Source: Flavobacterium sp. HSC-32F16
GTDB taxonomy: Bacteria > Bacteroidota > Bacteroidia > Flavobacteriales > Flavobacteriaceae
NCBI RefSeq assembly: GCF_024171645.1
Contig: NZ_JALKAC010000003.1
Span: 420,194-484,193 of the forward strand
DNA: 64,000 nucleotides
Direction of reading: 5' to 3'
A model generated the notes under the pieces. That model did no database searches, was not told the origin of the DNA, and worked only from the letters and a program-made list of their open reading frames with translations. Each line of letters begins with the position of its first letter. Position 1 is the first letter of the stretch. Of this stretch, positions 18,401-26,914 are shown one piece after another. Both the position numbers and the translations under genes were made by a program.

Positions 18401-18491
18401 GCTGTTGTGCATACGTTTGTTGTAATAATAAACTAAAGAAAAACAAGAGGTAATATCTCTTCTTTAAAATTTGAGTGATCTTTGTTTTCAT
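15474..18491 (-). CDS. SusC/RagA-like TonB-dependent glycan importer
   Basis: 1005 residues from the ATG at 18491 (MKTKITQILKK), which precedes the signal peptide; a 27-residue upstream extension is rejected. After the signal come a carboxypeptidase-regulatory-like domain (about 30-110: ITGKVASATGEPIPFANV), a TonB-box-like segment (LDEIVVVGYG), the plug (GLQGLVTGVKV, PLYVIDGL, ASAAAIYGSRAANGVIIITTKKG) and a barrel ending in SFGVEFSF with terminal Phe. It imports oligosaccharides across the outer membrane with SusD, energised by TonB. No STN domain is present, in keeping with HTCS rather than sigma/anti-sigma control. Confidence 0.95.
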   Translation of the reverse strand: MKTKITQILKKRYYLLFFFSLLLQQTYAQQQITITGKVASATGEPIPFANVVIKNTKNGAVTDFDGTYKITAGSDQTLVFSSQGYKTTEIAINGKTTINASLGEDATKLDEIVVVGYGSQQKKDLTGAVALVKAAEIQKRQVTTVADGLQGLVTGVKVRGGGRPGQEANIEIRGLKNLQNANPLYVIDGLVTTANRDFNPNDIESIQVLKDASAAAIYGSRAANGVIIITTKKGKKGPLQVEVSAKSSFTVMPRYDLMGTEEFAKYNNMAYDNAGLPRQNLNMAVDTDWQDAVFRTGMIQDYNASFSGGSDNSTFFMSGNYFGNEGTVIGTDFDRISFRVNSSGTKGIFSIGENLAISNSKTDEMSGNPIIDVYRMTPTIPLYDASNPGGYGYGKQGVADTFGTNPLALADFSNVTNENFRIRGNIWSELKFVPWLKYRFNFGYETSFDSYKYLRKKGSWTLNQPQDPSQTDQNKGRSETMLFENTLTFKKEFGKHDITVLVGQTFQKDTYNQIYGTKRNLPMNSGTGQYYEVLNQGDSPVVGGFINEAALTSYLGRLEYNYDNRYLFNAVIRRDGSSKFSDGNKWGNFPSLSAGWRISNESFFKSEFIKDLKLRASYGELGSGNIREYESRSFINNFGQIVLGNDQNLYPSAAQVKLSNSQLRWEKLKQTNIGLDLGVLNNDLRLTADYFIARTEDVLFGFPILLTTGNDGGNPISNAATVENKGFELELAYSKKINEVSFNASVNFTKINNRLVSLGNGQNENIIGNTMTRSGQPVGMWYVLQTDGLFQSQEEIQNYKNADGKVIMPNAVPGDIRFKDVNGDGQITNEDKSVVGSPWPEFEMGLNAGAEYKGFDFSMNWIASHGAAVYNGFRSVVDRFDDNSNYRTGIQPWTPENPNTDFPRITKGSTLNSRGDSDRFLESGDFIRLKYLGFGYNLPDSVLKNSGITRARLTLSAQNILTITKYKGLDPEFSNTGDNRIFERGVDNGSFPNLKTYSFGVEFSF

Positions 18492-18742
18492 TGATTTGTC
18501 ATTTAGATAGTTTTCTTTTTTGGTTGGTTTTGCAATTGTTTTACTACTTCTAGTCGGATCTAATGCGAGCAAAAAAGCAAATACATTTGCTCATTGTTAA
18601 TAATTCGTTCATTTTGTTTCAAAATTGTTAATGAAATATTTTTTTTAAACTTAATTTTATTGATAGTATATTTTTTAGCGTAAAAAAACATCAATATCGT
18701 TTATTTAAAAAGTCAAAGTAGATGATTTTAATTCAAAATAAA

Positions 18743-18839
18743 TTGATTCATTTGTGTCAATTTCTATCTCAAATGATTCAAATTGTATAAAAAAGACCAG
18801 AAAAATAGTGACTTGCAACATTTTGTTGAATATTGACAC
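18743..18839. promoter_or_regulatory. inverted repeats in the susC/HTCS divergent control region
   Basis: In the 388-bp gap 18492-18879, TTGATTCATTTG (18743-18754) faces CAAATGATTCAA (18770-18781) with one mismatch, and GTGTCAAT (18754-18761) faces ATTGACAC (18832-18839). A smaller palindrome GCAAATACATTTGC sits at 18577-18590 near susC. These are candidate HTCS binding sites controlling susC. No confident promoter boxes were found. Confidence 0.35.
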
Positions 18840-18879
18840 GATTTGAATATGTCCTTGTTTTATCCTAAAAAACACAACT

Positions 18880-21800
18880 ATGCGTAAATTCTTTCTTTTT
18901 GCATTTTTTTCGCTTTTTTCAATAAATTTTATTGACGCACAAGAATATTATTTTAAACATTTTCAGGTTGAAGAAGGACTTTCTAATAACACCGTTTTGA
19001 CTTCTTTACAGGATGAAGACGGCTTTATGTGGTTTGGTACAAAAGATGGTTTAAACCGATTTGACGGTTATCGTTTTAAGACTTACAGAAGCAATGCCGA
19101 CCCAATTCATAGTTTAGGAAGCAATTATATTCAGTCTTTACATGAATATAAAGGTGTAATTTGGGTAGGAACTGATAAAGGTTTGTATAAATACGATAAA
19201 AAAACAGATCAGTTTACGGTTTTAAATGAGGCGATTAATGACCGTATCAACGATATTAATCATGATAAAAACGGAAATATCTGGTTTATCTCCGGAAATA
19301 TTCTGTATAAATATTCGACAACAAAAAAGGAAACCAAAACTTTTAACCCGAATAAATATTTTATAGCCACGTCGATTTCCAGAGATGCGGAGGGACAAAT
19401 CTGGGCTTCTTCCTTAAATAAAATTTATCGTTATTCTGAAGAAAATCTTTCGTTTGAAAATATCCCGATTATGCCTCCGGTTGGTTCATCCAATTTTAGA
19501 ATTACCACGATTTACGCTTTAGATAAAAATAATATCGTAATTGGCACACAAGACGACGGAGTTTTACTTTATAACATTCCTAATAAAACAAATTCGAGTT
19601 TAGAATTTTCGACAAAGAAACCGGTTTATGTCCGACAATTTAAAAAGAGAGGAAATGATGAACTTTGGATTGCAAGCGAATCTGGAGTTTATGTTTATAA
19701 TCTGAAAACTAAATCAAGCATTAATCTCAAAAAAAATTACAACGATCCGTATGCCATTTCAGATAATGCGGCCTATTCTATTACAATCGATAAGGAAAAC
19801 GGAATTTGGATTGGAACGTATTTTGGCGGAATCAATTACCATCAAAAACAATACACGCAGTTCAAGAAATATTTTCCGCAGAAAGGGCAAAACTCTATCA
19901 GCGGAAGCGCCGTAAGGGAAATTCATAAAGATGATAAAGGCGATTTGTGGATTGGAACTGAAGATGCGGGTTTAAACCGATTTAATCCAAAAACACAGCA
20001 GTTTACATCCTATTTACCAAACGGAAGCAAAAGCACTGTTTCGTATTATAATATTCACGCTTTGATGCCCAGAAAAGATAAAATCTGGGTGGGAACTTTT
20101 GAGCATGGTCTGGATGTTTTAGACCGAAATTCGGGTAACGTTGTGCGACACTATAGTGCTAATAATCCGGCGTCTGGATTGCGCAGTAATTTCATTTTTT
20201 CTTTCTATGAAACCAAAAAGGATGAATTGATCGTGATTACGACAATGGGACTTTATTTATACAATGAACAAAATGACAATTTTGAAACTTTAAAAACTTT
20301 TCCCGAAACCACGCATTATACGACTTATAAAGAAGACAGCGACGGAAATCTCTGGGCAGGAAGTTATCGTGATGGTTTGTTTTATTACAATCCGAAAACT
20401 AAAAAGAAAGAGGTTTTTATTTACGATTACAAAAATCCAAACGGAATCAGTAATAATTCGATCAATTATATTTTTGAAGACAGTTTTAAAAATTTATGGT
20501 TTGCTACCGAAAACGGACTGGATTTATTTGATAAAAAAACAAGGACTTTTAAAAAATTTACAACTAAAAACGGATTCCCAAGTAATGTTGTGTATTCGAT
20601 TTTAGAAGATGAAGCTAAAAATTTATGGCTTACAACTTCTAAAGGTTTGGTGAAATTTGGCCCGGATCATAAAAGCATTAAAATTTATACAACGGCAAAT
20701 GGTTTATTGAGCGATCAGTTTAATTATGCATCGGCTTTTAAGGACTCTAACGGCGATATGTATTTTGGAAATTTAAACGGAATGATCAGTTTCAACCCGA
20801 AGAACTTTACCAAGAATAAATACACGCCTTCGACTTTTATTACCAATCTTCAAATCAATAATAAGGATATTGATGCCAATGAAAATGATTCGCCTATAAA
20901 ACAATCTATTGCGCATATTGACGAACTGGAACTTAACAACAGCCAATCGTCATTTAATCTTGAATTTGCTTCACTAAATTATACCGCCCCAGAACTTACT
21001 GAATATTGGTATAAATTGGAAAACGTAAATAATGACTGGGTTTATCTGGAACGCAACAATAAAGTTTTCTTTACGGAATTGGCGCCCGGCGATTATGTTT
21101 TTAAAGTAAAATCACTGAATAGTTTTGGTGTTTGGAGTAAAGAAGTGGAATTAAAAATCAGGATTCTGCCGCCGTTTTGGGCGAGTTCTTATGCGTATTT
21201 TTTCTATTTTCTGCTGATATGCGGTTCGTTTTATTACATCATTCGTTATTCGCAGAATCTCACGCAGATTAAACATAACCGAAAAATAAAACATTTAAAC
21301 GACGAAAAAGAGAAAGAAATCTATCAGGCCAAAATTGATTTTTTTACCAATGTAGCGCACGAAATCAGAACTCCTTTGACATTGATAAAAGGACCTTTGG
21401 AAAAACTTTTGGTAATGGATCACATATTGCCGGAAGTACCTCAGAATCTTTCGATAATGAAGAAAAATACGTCTCGTTTATTAAAACTGGTAAACGAATT
21501 ACTGGATTTTAGAAAGTCTGAAATTGGCGGTTTGAAACTCACTTTCGTGGAAGCGAATATTTCGTCGATGGCTCGGAATTTACATTTGAGATTCAGCCAG
21601 TTGATTGAAGAAAGAGGAATTGAATTTGAACTGGAACTGGGCGATAAAGATATTTTTGCTTTTGTGGATAAAGAGGCTTTCAAAAAAATCCTGAGCAATT
21701 TGATGAGCAACGCCATAAAATATTCTACAGATAAAGCTTCGATTACGCTTTTTAGAGATGAAAAGAAACTGACTTTAATTGTAAAAAATGACGGAAATCT

Positions 21801-22830
21801 GATTCCATTTCATTTAAAAGATAAAATTTTTGAGCCGTTTTTCAGGGTTGATAATATGGATACGACTTCTGGAACTGGAATTGGACTTTCGCTGGCACAT
21901 TCGTTAACGCAATTGCATAACGGAAATCTGCAGGTAATTCCGGATTCAAAAGTGAATATTTTTGAACTTGTGGTGCCGCTTCGTCAGGAAGAAGAATTTA
22001 TGTTTTATAATGAAACAGAGAAAGACGAAATTGAAGCAGAATCTGAAACTGTAGAAATCGAAAACAAACACGAAAAAACACAGCTTTTAGTAGTGGAAGA
22101 CAATGAAGACTTATTGAATTTTATTACGGCCGAATTAGCTCCGTTTTACACGATTTTAAAAGCGGATAATGGAGAAAATGCTTTAAAAATAATTCATAAC
22201 GAGAATATTCAGTTGGTTATAAGTGATGTTTCGATGCCTGTTATGGACGGAATTACGTTGTGTAAAGAGATTAAAACCAACTTAGAAACGAGTCATATTC
22301 CGGTGATTTTGCTTACCGCCAAAAACTCGCTGAAATCGCAAATTGACGGTCTTGAAGTGGGTGCCGATGCCTATATCGCTAAACCTTTCTCAATGGATTA
22401 TTTAAAAGTTCAGGTGAACAATCTAATCGAAAACAGAAAGCAGATTATGAATTATTATGCGAGTTCTCCGCTTTCACATATTAAAAGCATTGCGCACAAC
22501 AAAACCGACGAAAAGTTCCTGAAAAAACTAGACGAAGAAATCCTGAAAAACATCATGGATTCTGATTTAAGCGTTGAATCTCTGGCTGAAATCATGAATA
22601 TGAGCCGTTCGACTTTGTATCGAAAAATTAAAGACATTTCAAATTTGAGTCCGAATGAATTGATCAATATCGTCCGTTTAAAACGTGCTGCTGAACTGCT
22701 TTTAAATGAGAATTACAAAATGTATGAAATCGCCGAAATGGTGGGTTATAAATCGCAGACGAGTTTTGGACGTAATTTCCAGAAGCATTTTACGATGACG
22801 CCTTCGGAGTATATTGCGATGAATAAATAG
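18880..22830 (+). CDS. hybrid two-component system (HTCS) sensor-regulator of the PUL
   Basis: 1316 residues. A signal peptide is followed by a long periplasmic region of two-component-regulator propeller repeats (recurring WFGTKDGLNRFD, IWIGTYFGGI, LWIGTEDAGLNRF) and a Y_Y_Y domain (about 690-755). One transmembrane segment lies near 765-790. Then come a HisKA domain with phospho-acceptor His827 in NVAHEIRTPL, a HATPase (GTGIGLSLA), a receiver with Asp1116 in ISDVSMPVMDG, and a C-terminal AraC-type HTH (about 1210-1316). The sensor binds an oligosaccharide in the periplasm and the same protein activates the divergent susC operon. Confidence 0.96.
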   Translation: MRKFFLFAFFSLFSINFIDAQEYYFKHFQVEEGLSNNTVLTSLQDEDGFMWFGTKDGLNRFDGYRFKTYRSNADPIHSLGSNYIQSLHEYKGVIWVGTDKGLYKYDKKTDQFTVLNEAINDRINDINHDKNGNIWFISGNILYKYSTTKKETKTFNPNKYFIATSISRDAEGQIWASSLNKIYRYSEENLSFENIPIMPPVGSSNFRITTIYALDKNNIVIGTQDDGVLLYNIPNKTNSSLEFSTKKPVYVRQFKKRGNDELWIASESGVYVYNLKTKSSINLKKNYNDPYAISDNAAYSITIDKENGIWIGTYFGGINYHQKQYTQFKKYFPQKGQNSISGSAVREIHKDDKGDLWIGTEDAGLNRFNPKTQQFTSYLPNGSKSTVSYYNIHALMPRKDKIWVGTFEHGLDVLDRNSGNVVRHYSANNPASGLRSNFIFSFYETKKDELIVITTMGLYLYNEQNDNFETLKTFPETTHYTTYKEDSDGNLWAGSYRDGLFYYNPKTKKKEVFIYDYKNPNGISNNSINYIFEDSFKNLWFATENGLDLFDKKTRTFKKFTTKNGFPSNVVYSILEDEAKNLWLTTSKGLVKFGPDHKSIKIYTTANGLLSDQFNYASAFKDSNGDMYFGNLNGMISFNPKNFTKNKYTPSTFITNLQINNKDIDANENDSPIKQSIAHIDELELNNSQSSFNLEFASLNYTAPELTEYWYKLENVNNDWVYLERNNKVFFTELAPGDYVFKVKSLNSFGVWSKEVELKIRILPPFWASSYAYFFYFLLICGSFYYIIRYSQNLTQIKHNRKIKHLNDEKEKEIYQAKIDFFTNVAHEIRTPLTLIKGPLEKLLVMDHILPEVPQNLSIMKKNTSRLLKLVNELLDFRKSEIGGLKLTFVEANISSMARNLHLRFSQLIEERGIEFELELGDKDIFAFVDKEAFKKILSNLMSNAIKYSTDKASITLFRDEKKLTLIVKNDGNLIPFHLKDKIFEPFFRVDNMDTTSGTGIGLSLAHSLTQLHNGNLQVIPDSKVNIFELVVPLRQEEEFMFYNETEKDEIEAESETVEIENKHEKTQLLVVEDNEDLLNFITAELAPFYTILKADNGENALKIIHNENIQLVISDVSMPVMDGITLCKEIKTNLETSHIPVILLTAKNSLKSQIDGLEVGADAYIAKPFSMDYLKVQVNNLIENRKQIMNYYASSPLSHIKSIAHNKTDEKFLKKLDEEILKNIMDSDLSVESLAEIMNMSRSTLYRKIKDISNLSPNELINIVRLKRAAELLLNENYKMYEIAEMVGYKSQTSFGRNFQKHFTMTPSEYIAMNK

Positions 22831-22835
22831 TTTTT

Positions 22836-22921
22836 GTAGAGACGCACAGCAGTGCGTCTTATGCGCAAAGTGATATATGTTGAGGTTACGTTGTGTTAGA
22901 CGCACTGCTGTGCGTCTCTAC
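22836..22921. repeat. GTAGAGACGCACAGCAG inverted repeat pair
   Basis: A 24-bp arm at 22836-22859 (GTAGAGACGCACAGCAGTGC...) is repeated perfectly as its reverse complement at 22898-22921, with 38 bp between. Each arm is itself partly palindromic (GACGCACAGCAGTGCGTC). It directly follows the HTCS gene. A decayed partial copy may lie at 23101-23155 (GTGATATACGTTGTG, GATGCACAAGAGTACG). Confidence 0.8.
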
Positions 22922-22958
22922 ATAACAAAAACTGGATATATTTTATTTAAAAAAAATC

Positions 22959-23087
22959 AATTGCCTCCAGCTTTAGCTGGAGGTTAAATTTTGAAAAATA
23001 TGAAAGGCTTTAGCCGAACTTTGAGTTTTTGGCTAAAGCCTTTTTGACTACAGATTTCTATTCCTCCAGCTAAAGCTGGAGGCAATT
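22959..23087. repeat. nested palindromic element, CCTCCAGCTTTAGCTGGAGG
   Basis: A 25-bp arm AATTGCCTCCAGCTTTAGCT... (22959-22983) recurs inverted at 23063-23087. In the centre AAAGGCTTTAGCC (23003-23015) pairs with GGCTAAAGCCTTT (23031-23043). The element is a 129-bp three-tier symmetric structure next to another repeat family. The central hairpin ends in TTTTT and could also terminate HTCS transcription. Confidence 0.8.
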
Positions 23088-23161
23088 AAATACATTTATT
23101 TTGTGATATACGTTGTGTAGATGCACAAGAGTACGTATTATGTTCAAAGAATTTAAATAAT

Positions 23162-24667
23162 CTACAAAGAAAACCATTCCTTAACATCGTCTTCAATGGT
23201 TTCTTTTACCAAAAGATTATCAAATTCGTTGGTTACAGGATTATATTGATACGCTTTCTGCCAATCCTGAATATTTAAAACGATTTGTTCAACGGCTTTA
23301 CAAATAAACAAAAGTTCTTCATTTTTCATTGTTGGATGAAGTGAAACCCTTACCCAGCCCGGTTTTTCGGTTAAATTTTTCTGAAGGATTCCGTTTGTGA
23401 TTTCGGTAGATTTTTCTTCGTCAATATTCAATAAAAAATGAGCGTATGTACTGGCGCACGACCACCCGCCACGAACCTGAATTCCGAAACGGTCATTTAA
23501 CAATCGTACAATTAAATTGTAATGAATGTTCTCGATTGTAAAAGAAACACAGCCAATTCTTTCTGTTTTTAAATCTCCCAGAATTCTTAACCCATTTATT
23601 TTCTGCAATTCAAAAAAACAGAGATCCAGCAGTTCTTTTTCTCTGTTTTTCATGTTTTGAACATTCATTTTATTTTTCAATTCCAGACACAAAGCGGTAC
23701 GCATAACCTGCAGAAATCCCGGTGTTCCTCCATCTTCTTTTACTTCAATCGCATCGCTGTAATGATAACCGCCCCAAGGATTGGTACATTTTACATTGCC
23801 GCCGCCCGGATTATCCGGAAAATTAGATTGATATAATTTTGCATTGAAAACTAAAATGCCGCACGTTCCAGGTCCGCCCAAGAATTTATGGGGCGAAAAG
23901 AAAATCGCATCCAATTGTTCTTCGGGATCTTCCGGATGCATATCGATTGCAACATACGGCGCCGACGCTGCAAAATCTACGAAACAATAACCGCCGTTTT
24001 GATGCATTATTTTGGCTAATTCATAATAGGGCGTAATAATTCCCGTAACGTTTGAACAAGCGGTAAATGAGCCAATTTTAAGCGTTCGGTTTTCGTATTT
24101 TTTGATTTCTTCGGCCAATATCTCTGGATCGACTAAGTTGTCTTTTCCACAGGGTAAAACCACAACATCGGCAATGGTTTCGTACCACGGAACCTGATTG
24201 GAATGATGCTCCATGTGTGTGATAAAAACTACCGGCCTTTCATCCTCAAAATTGATTTTTACATTGAAAATGTTGTCCTGAGAACGCAGTCCCATAATGC
24301 GCTGTAATTTATTTAATGCAGCCGTCATTCCGGTTCCCGTTGCTACAAGGCAATCTGAATCATTTGCATTTATATGTTTCTTAATCAATTCTCTTGCGTA
24401 CTGATAGGCATAAGTCGAAGCTTTTCCGGTCTGGCTGGAAAACGAATGTGTATTGGCGATCATTGGGCCAATTTTACGAAGCATATTATCTTCAATCGGG
24501 AAATATAATCTTCCGCTGGCAATCCAGTCGGCGTAGAGAAGGTTTTGCTCTCCGTAAATCGATTTGAAACTGTGATTGACTCCAATTGTATTTTCTCTGA
24601 ATTCAGAGAAATAATTTTCAAGTTCGCTTGGTTTTGTTTTCAAAATAGTATCCATTTCATTTATCAT
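23162..24667 (-). CDS. class V aminotransferase, SufS/CsdA-like PLP enzyme
   Basis: 501 residues, cytoplasmic (no signal). The PLP Schiff-base lysine is Lys261 in FSPHKFLGGPG; Asp231 (VDFAASAP) stacks on the cofactor. RGGWSCAS (Cys404) aligns in position with the catalytic cysteine loop of group II cysteine desulfurases, which suggests cysteine desulfurase or selenocysteine-lyase-like chemistry, though this loop differs from the SufS consensus. It is longer than SufS (about 400) because of N- and C-terminal extensions. The gene follows dsbD by 12 bp, so they are cotranscribed. The start could also be the ATG at 24655. Confidence 0.8.
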   Translation of the reverse strand: MINEMDTILKTKPSELENYFSEFRENTIGVNHSFKSIYGEQNLLYADWIASGRLYFPIEDNMLRKIGPMIANTHSFSSQTGKASTYAYQYARELIKKHINANDSDCLVATGTGMTAALNKLQRIMGLRSQDNIFNVKINFEDERPVVFITHMEHHSNQVPWYETIADVVVLPCGKDNLVDPEILAEEIKKYENRTLKIGSFTACSNVTGIITPYYELAKIMHQNGGYCFVDFAASAPYVAIDMHPEDPEEQLDAIFFSPHKFLGGPGTCGILVFNAKLYQSNFPDNPGGGNVKCTNPWGGYHYSDAIEVKEDGGTPGFLQVMRTALCLELKNKMNVQNMKNREKELLDLCFFELQKINGLRILGDLKTERIGCVSFTIENIHYNLIVRLLNDRFGIQVRGGWSCASTYAHFLLNIDEEKSTEITNGILQKNLTEKPGWVRVSLHPTMKNEELLFICKAVEQIVLNIQDWQKAYQYNPVTNEFDNLLVKETIEDDVKEWFSL

Positions 24668-24679
24668 CGTAAAAACATT

Positions 24680-26689
24680 TTACTTTTTAAAGTTTTTAAT
24701 ACCGCTTTGAAGCCAATTGTAATATTCTTCAATATCAGGATTATACGCTGAGGTTTCTGTTAAAGAATTACTTGCATGATCTACAATTACATAAAACGGC
24801 TGTGCGTTTGCTTTATAGGTTTTAATCTGTAAATCGCTCCATTTGTTCCCTATGGTTTTTATTTTTTTTCCGGTTGTTTCAGAAACATATTGTTCACTTT
24901 CTGGCAGTTCTTTTTTATCATCAACATAAAGCGAAATCAAAACCACATCATTATTTAAAACACCTAGAACTTTAGCGTCTGACCAGACTAATTCTTCCAT
25001 TTTTCGACAGTTTACGCAGGCATATCCGGTAAAATCCAATAAAACAGGTTTTCCAGCTTTTTTGGCAAACTCCATTCCTTTGTCGTAATCGTGAAAAGTG
25101 ATGATATTCTGCGGACCGTATTCTGCGCCTTCCGGCAAAGCAGCTTTCGTTGTTTCGGCTGTATTTTTAACGCCTAATCCGTCTGGAGATTCGCTGTAAT
25201 GCATTGGCGGAGGAAATCCGCTGATTAATTTAAGAGGTGCGCCCCAAAGCCCCGGAATTAAATAAATGGTGAACGTTAAAACGATCAATCCGAAACTTAA
25301 TCTTCCTACCGAAATATGATTTAAAGGCGAATCGTGAGGTAAAGTAATTTTTCCGAATAAATAAAAAGCCAAAGCTCCAAATACGGCAATCCAAATGGCA
25401 AGAAAAACTTCTCTTTCTAACCAATGCAATTGCAGCACCAAATCGGCATTAGATAAAAATTTGAAGGCTAAAGCCAATTCTAAAAAGCCTAAAACCACTT
25501 TTACGGTATTCAGCCAGCCGCCTGATTTTGGCAATGCATTTAACCAGCCCGGAAAGGCGGCAAATAATGAAAACGGTAATGCAATGGCAATCGAAAATCC
25601 TAACATTCCAACGATTGGCGCAATACCGCCTTTTGAAGCGGCTTCGACTAATAATGTTCCTACAATTGGTCCTGTACAGGAAAAGGATACAATGGCTAAA
25701 GCCAAAGCCATAAAGAAAATCCCGATTAATCCGCCTCTATCTGCCTGTGAATCGACTTTATTGGCCAATGCATTTGGAAGCATAATTTCGAAAGCACCCA
25801 AAAATGAACAGGCAAAAACAACTAATAAAATAAAAAAAATCAGGTTGAACCAAACGTTAGTTGAAAGCGCATTCAGCGAATCGGCACCAAAAACTGCGGT
25901 TACGATTGAACCTAATAAAACGTAAATAATTACGATAGAAAATCCGTAAATCATGGCATTGCGAATTCCCGCTGCCTTGGTTTTACTCTGTTTGGTAAAA
26001 TAACTTACCGTCATTGGAATCATTGGGAAAACGCAAGGCGTTAAAAGCGCCGCGAATCCGGATAAAAAGGCAACAATAAAAATACTCAGCAATCCTCTGG
26101 ATTCTTCTTTCTTAACGGGACTAACCGCTGCTTTTTCTGTTTTTCCAGCTTTATCAACGGCTTTTACAAAGGTTACATCTTCGGCAATAGCCGCATCATT
26201 TTTTACGGCTGGAATTTCTTCGGCGGAAGCCAGTGTCTTTTCTGCCGGAATTTTAAAAGTTAATTCTTCTGTAGACGGCGGTAAACAATTACTGTCATCA
26301 CAAACCATAAAATCAACATCGGCGGTGATAATGGAAACATCTGAAGTAAGTTTTATTTTTTGCGTAAAAACAGCTTTGTCTTTAAAATATTTGATTTTCA
26401 TATCGAAGATTTTATCAATCGTTTCATGCCCTTTTTCTTCGGTTGTTTTTCCTGCTAATTCGAATTTGCTGGAAGTATTTTTAAAGGTAAAAGCAGTTGG
26501 CGACGGACCGCCTTCTTCAATATATTGTCCGTACAAATGCCAGCCCGATTGTATTACGGCTTTGGCTTTTAAAATATATTCTTTATCTGAAATTTTCTCG
26601 ACCGAAGTACTCCATTTTACCGGATTATACATTTGTCCAAATATGCTTCCGGAGAACATTAAAAGGAACATTATTATAGTATTTTTCAT
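24680..26689 (-). CDS. dsbD: DsbD-type thiol:disulfide interchange protein
   Basis: 669 residues. A signal peptide is followed by an N-terminal DsbD-alpha-like periplasmic domain with Cys130 and Cys135 (CDDSNC). The membrane core of about eight helices (about 200-480) has the redox pair Cys219 (LTPCVFP) and Cys338 (FSCTGP). The C-terminal thioredoxin-like domain carries Cys558 and Cys561 (YACVNC). All six redox cysteines are present, so the protein should pass electrons from cytoplasmic thioredoxin to periplasmic thiols. It probably keeps the two TlpA-like proteins upstream reduced. Confidence 0.93.
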   Translation of the reverse strand: MKNTIIMFLLMFSGSIFGQMYNPVKWSTSVEKISDKEYILKAKAVIQSGWHLYGQYIEEGGPSPTAFTFKNTSSKFELAGKTTEEKGHETIDKIFDMKIKYFKDKAVFTQKIKLTSDVSIITADVDFMVCDDSNCLPPSTEELTFKIPAEKTLASAEEIPAVKNDAAIAEDVTFVKAVDKAGKTEKAAVSPVKKEESRGLLSIFIVAFLSGFAALLTPCVFPMIPMTVSYFTKQSKTKAAGIRNAMIYGFSIVIIYVLLGSIVTAVFGADSLNALSTNVWFNLIFFILLVVFACSFLGAFEIMLPNALANKVDSQADRGGLIGIFFMALALAIVSFSCTGPIVGTLLVEAASKGGIAPIVGMLGFSIAIALPFSLFAAFPGWLNALPKSGGWLNTVKVVLGFLELALAFKFLSNADLVLQLHWLEREVFLAIWIAVFGALAFYLFGKITLPHDSPLNHISVGRLSFGLIVLTFTIYLIPGLWGAPLKLISGFPPPMHYSESPDGLGVKNTAETTKAALPEGAEYGPQNIITFHDYDKGMEFAKKAGKPVLLDFTGYACVNCRKMEELVWSDAKVLGVLNNDVVLISLYVDDKKELPESEQYVSETTGKKIKTIGNKWSDLQIKTYKANAQPFYVIVDHASNSLTETSAYNPDIEEYYNWLQSGIKNFKK

Positions 26690-26866
26690 TTTTTTGATTT
26701 GATATTTTACAAAAAAGAGCTGTCGGCAAAAACAGCTCTCTTAAAGGTCTTTCATAGAAAATGGCTTACTAATTCAGATTCTAAAATGAAAATAATGAAA
26801 GACGACTATTAAAATAAATTTTAGATTTAAAATTAAGCCTTAGTTTGCAATCCCAGTTTACAGCGA

Positions 26867-26904
26867 AACTGAATACTGTGACTGAGACTGCACACTGAGA
26901 CTGC
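26867..26904. repeat. imperfect CTGAGACTG short repeats
   Basis: Short near-repeats of ACTGTGACTGAGACTGCACACTG type lie between dsbD and the M16 gene. A related run (CTGAGACTGAGACTGGGACTG) lies on the other side of the M16 gene at 29757-29780. No T-run or clear hairpin. The rest of the gap 26690-26914 is featureless. Confidence 0.45.
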
Positions 26905-26914
26905 TTATAAAAAA

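Noticed and set aside
18492..18572. 27-residue N-terminal extension of the first SusC
   Set aside because: It would precede the signal peptide and has no conserved character; the ATG at 18491 starts the signal.
22836..23087. Insertion sequence ends suspected from the inverted arms
   Set aside because: No transposase frame lies between or beside the arms, and the arms are nested hairpins.
25395..25925. 176-codon plus-strand open frame opposite dsbD
   Set aside because: Low-complexity Lys/Asn/Pro-rich translation, mirror of the DsbD membrane core whose motifs are certain.
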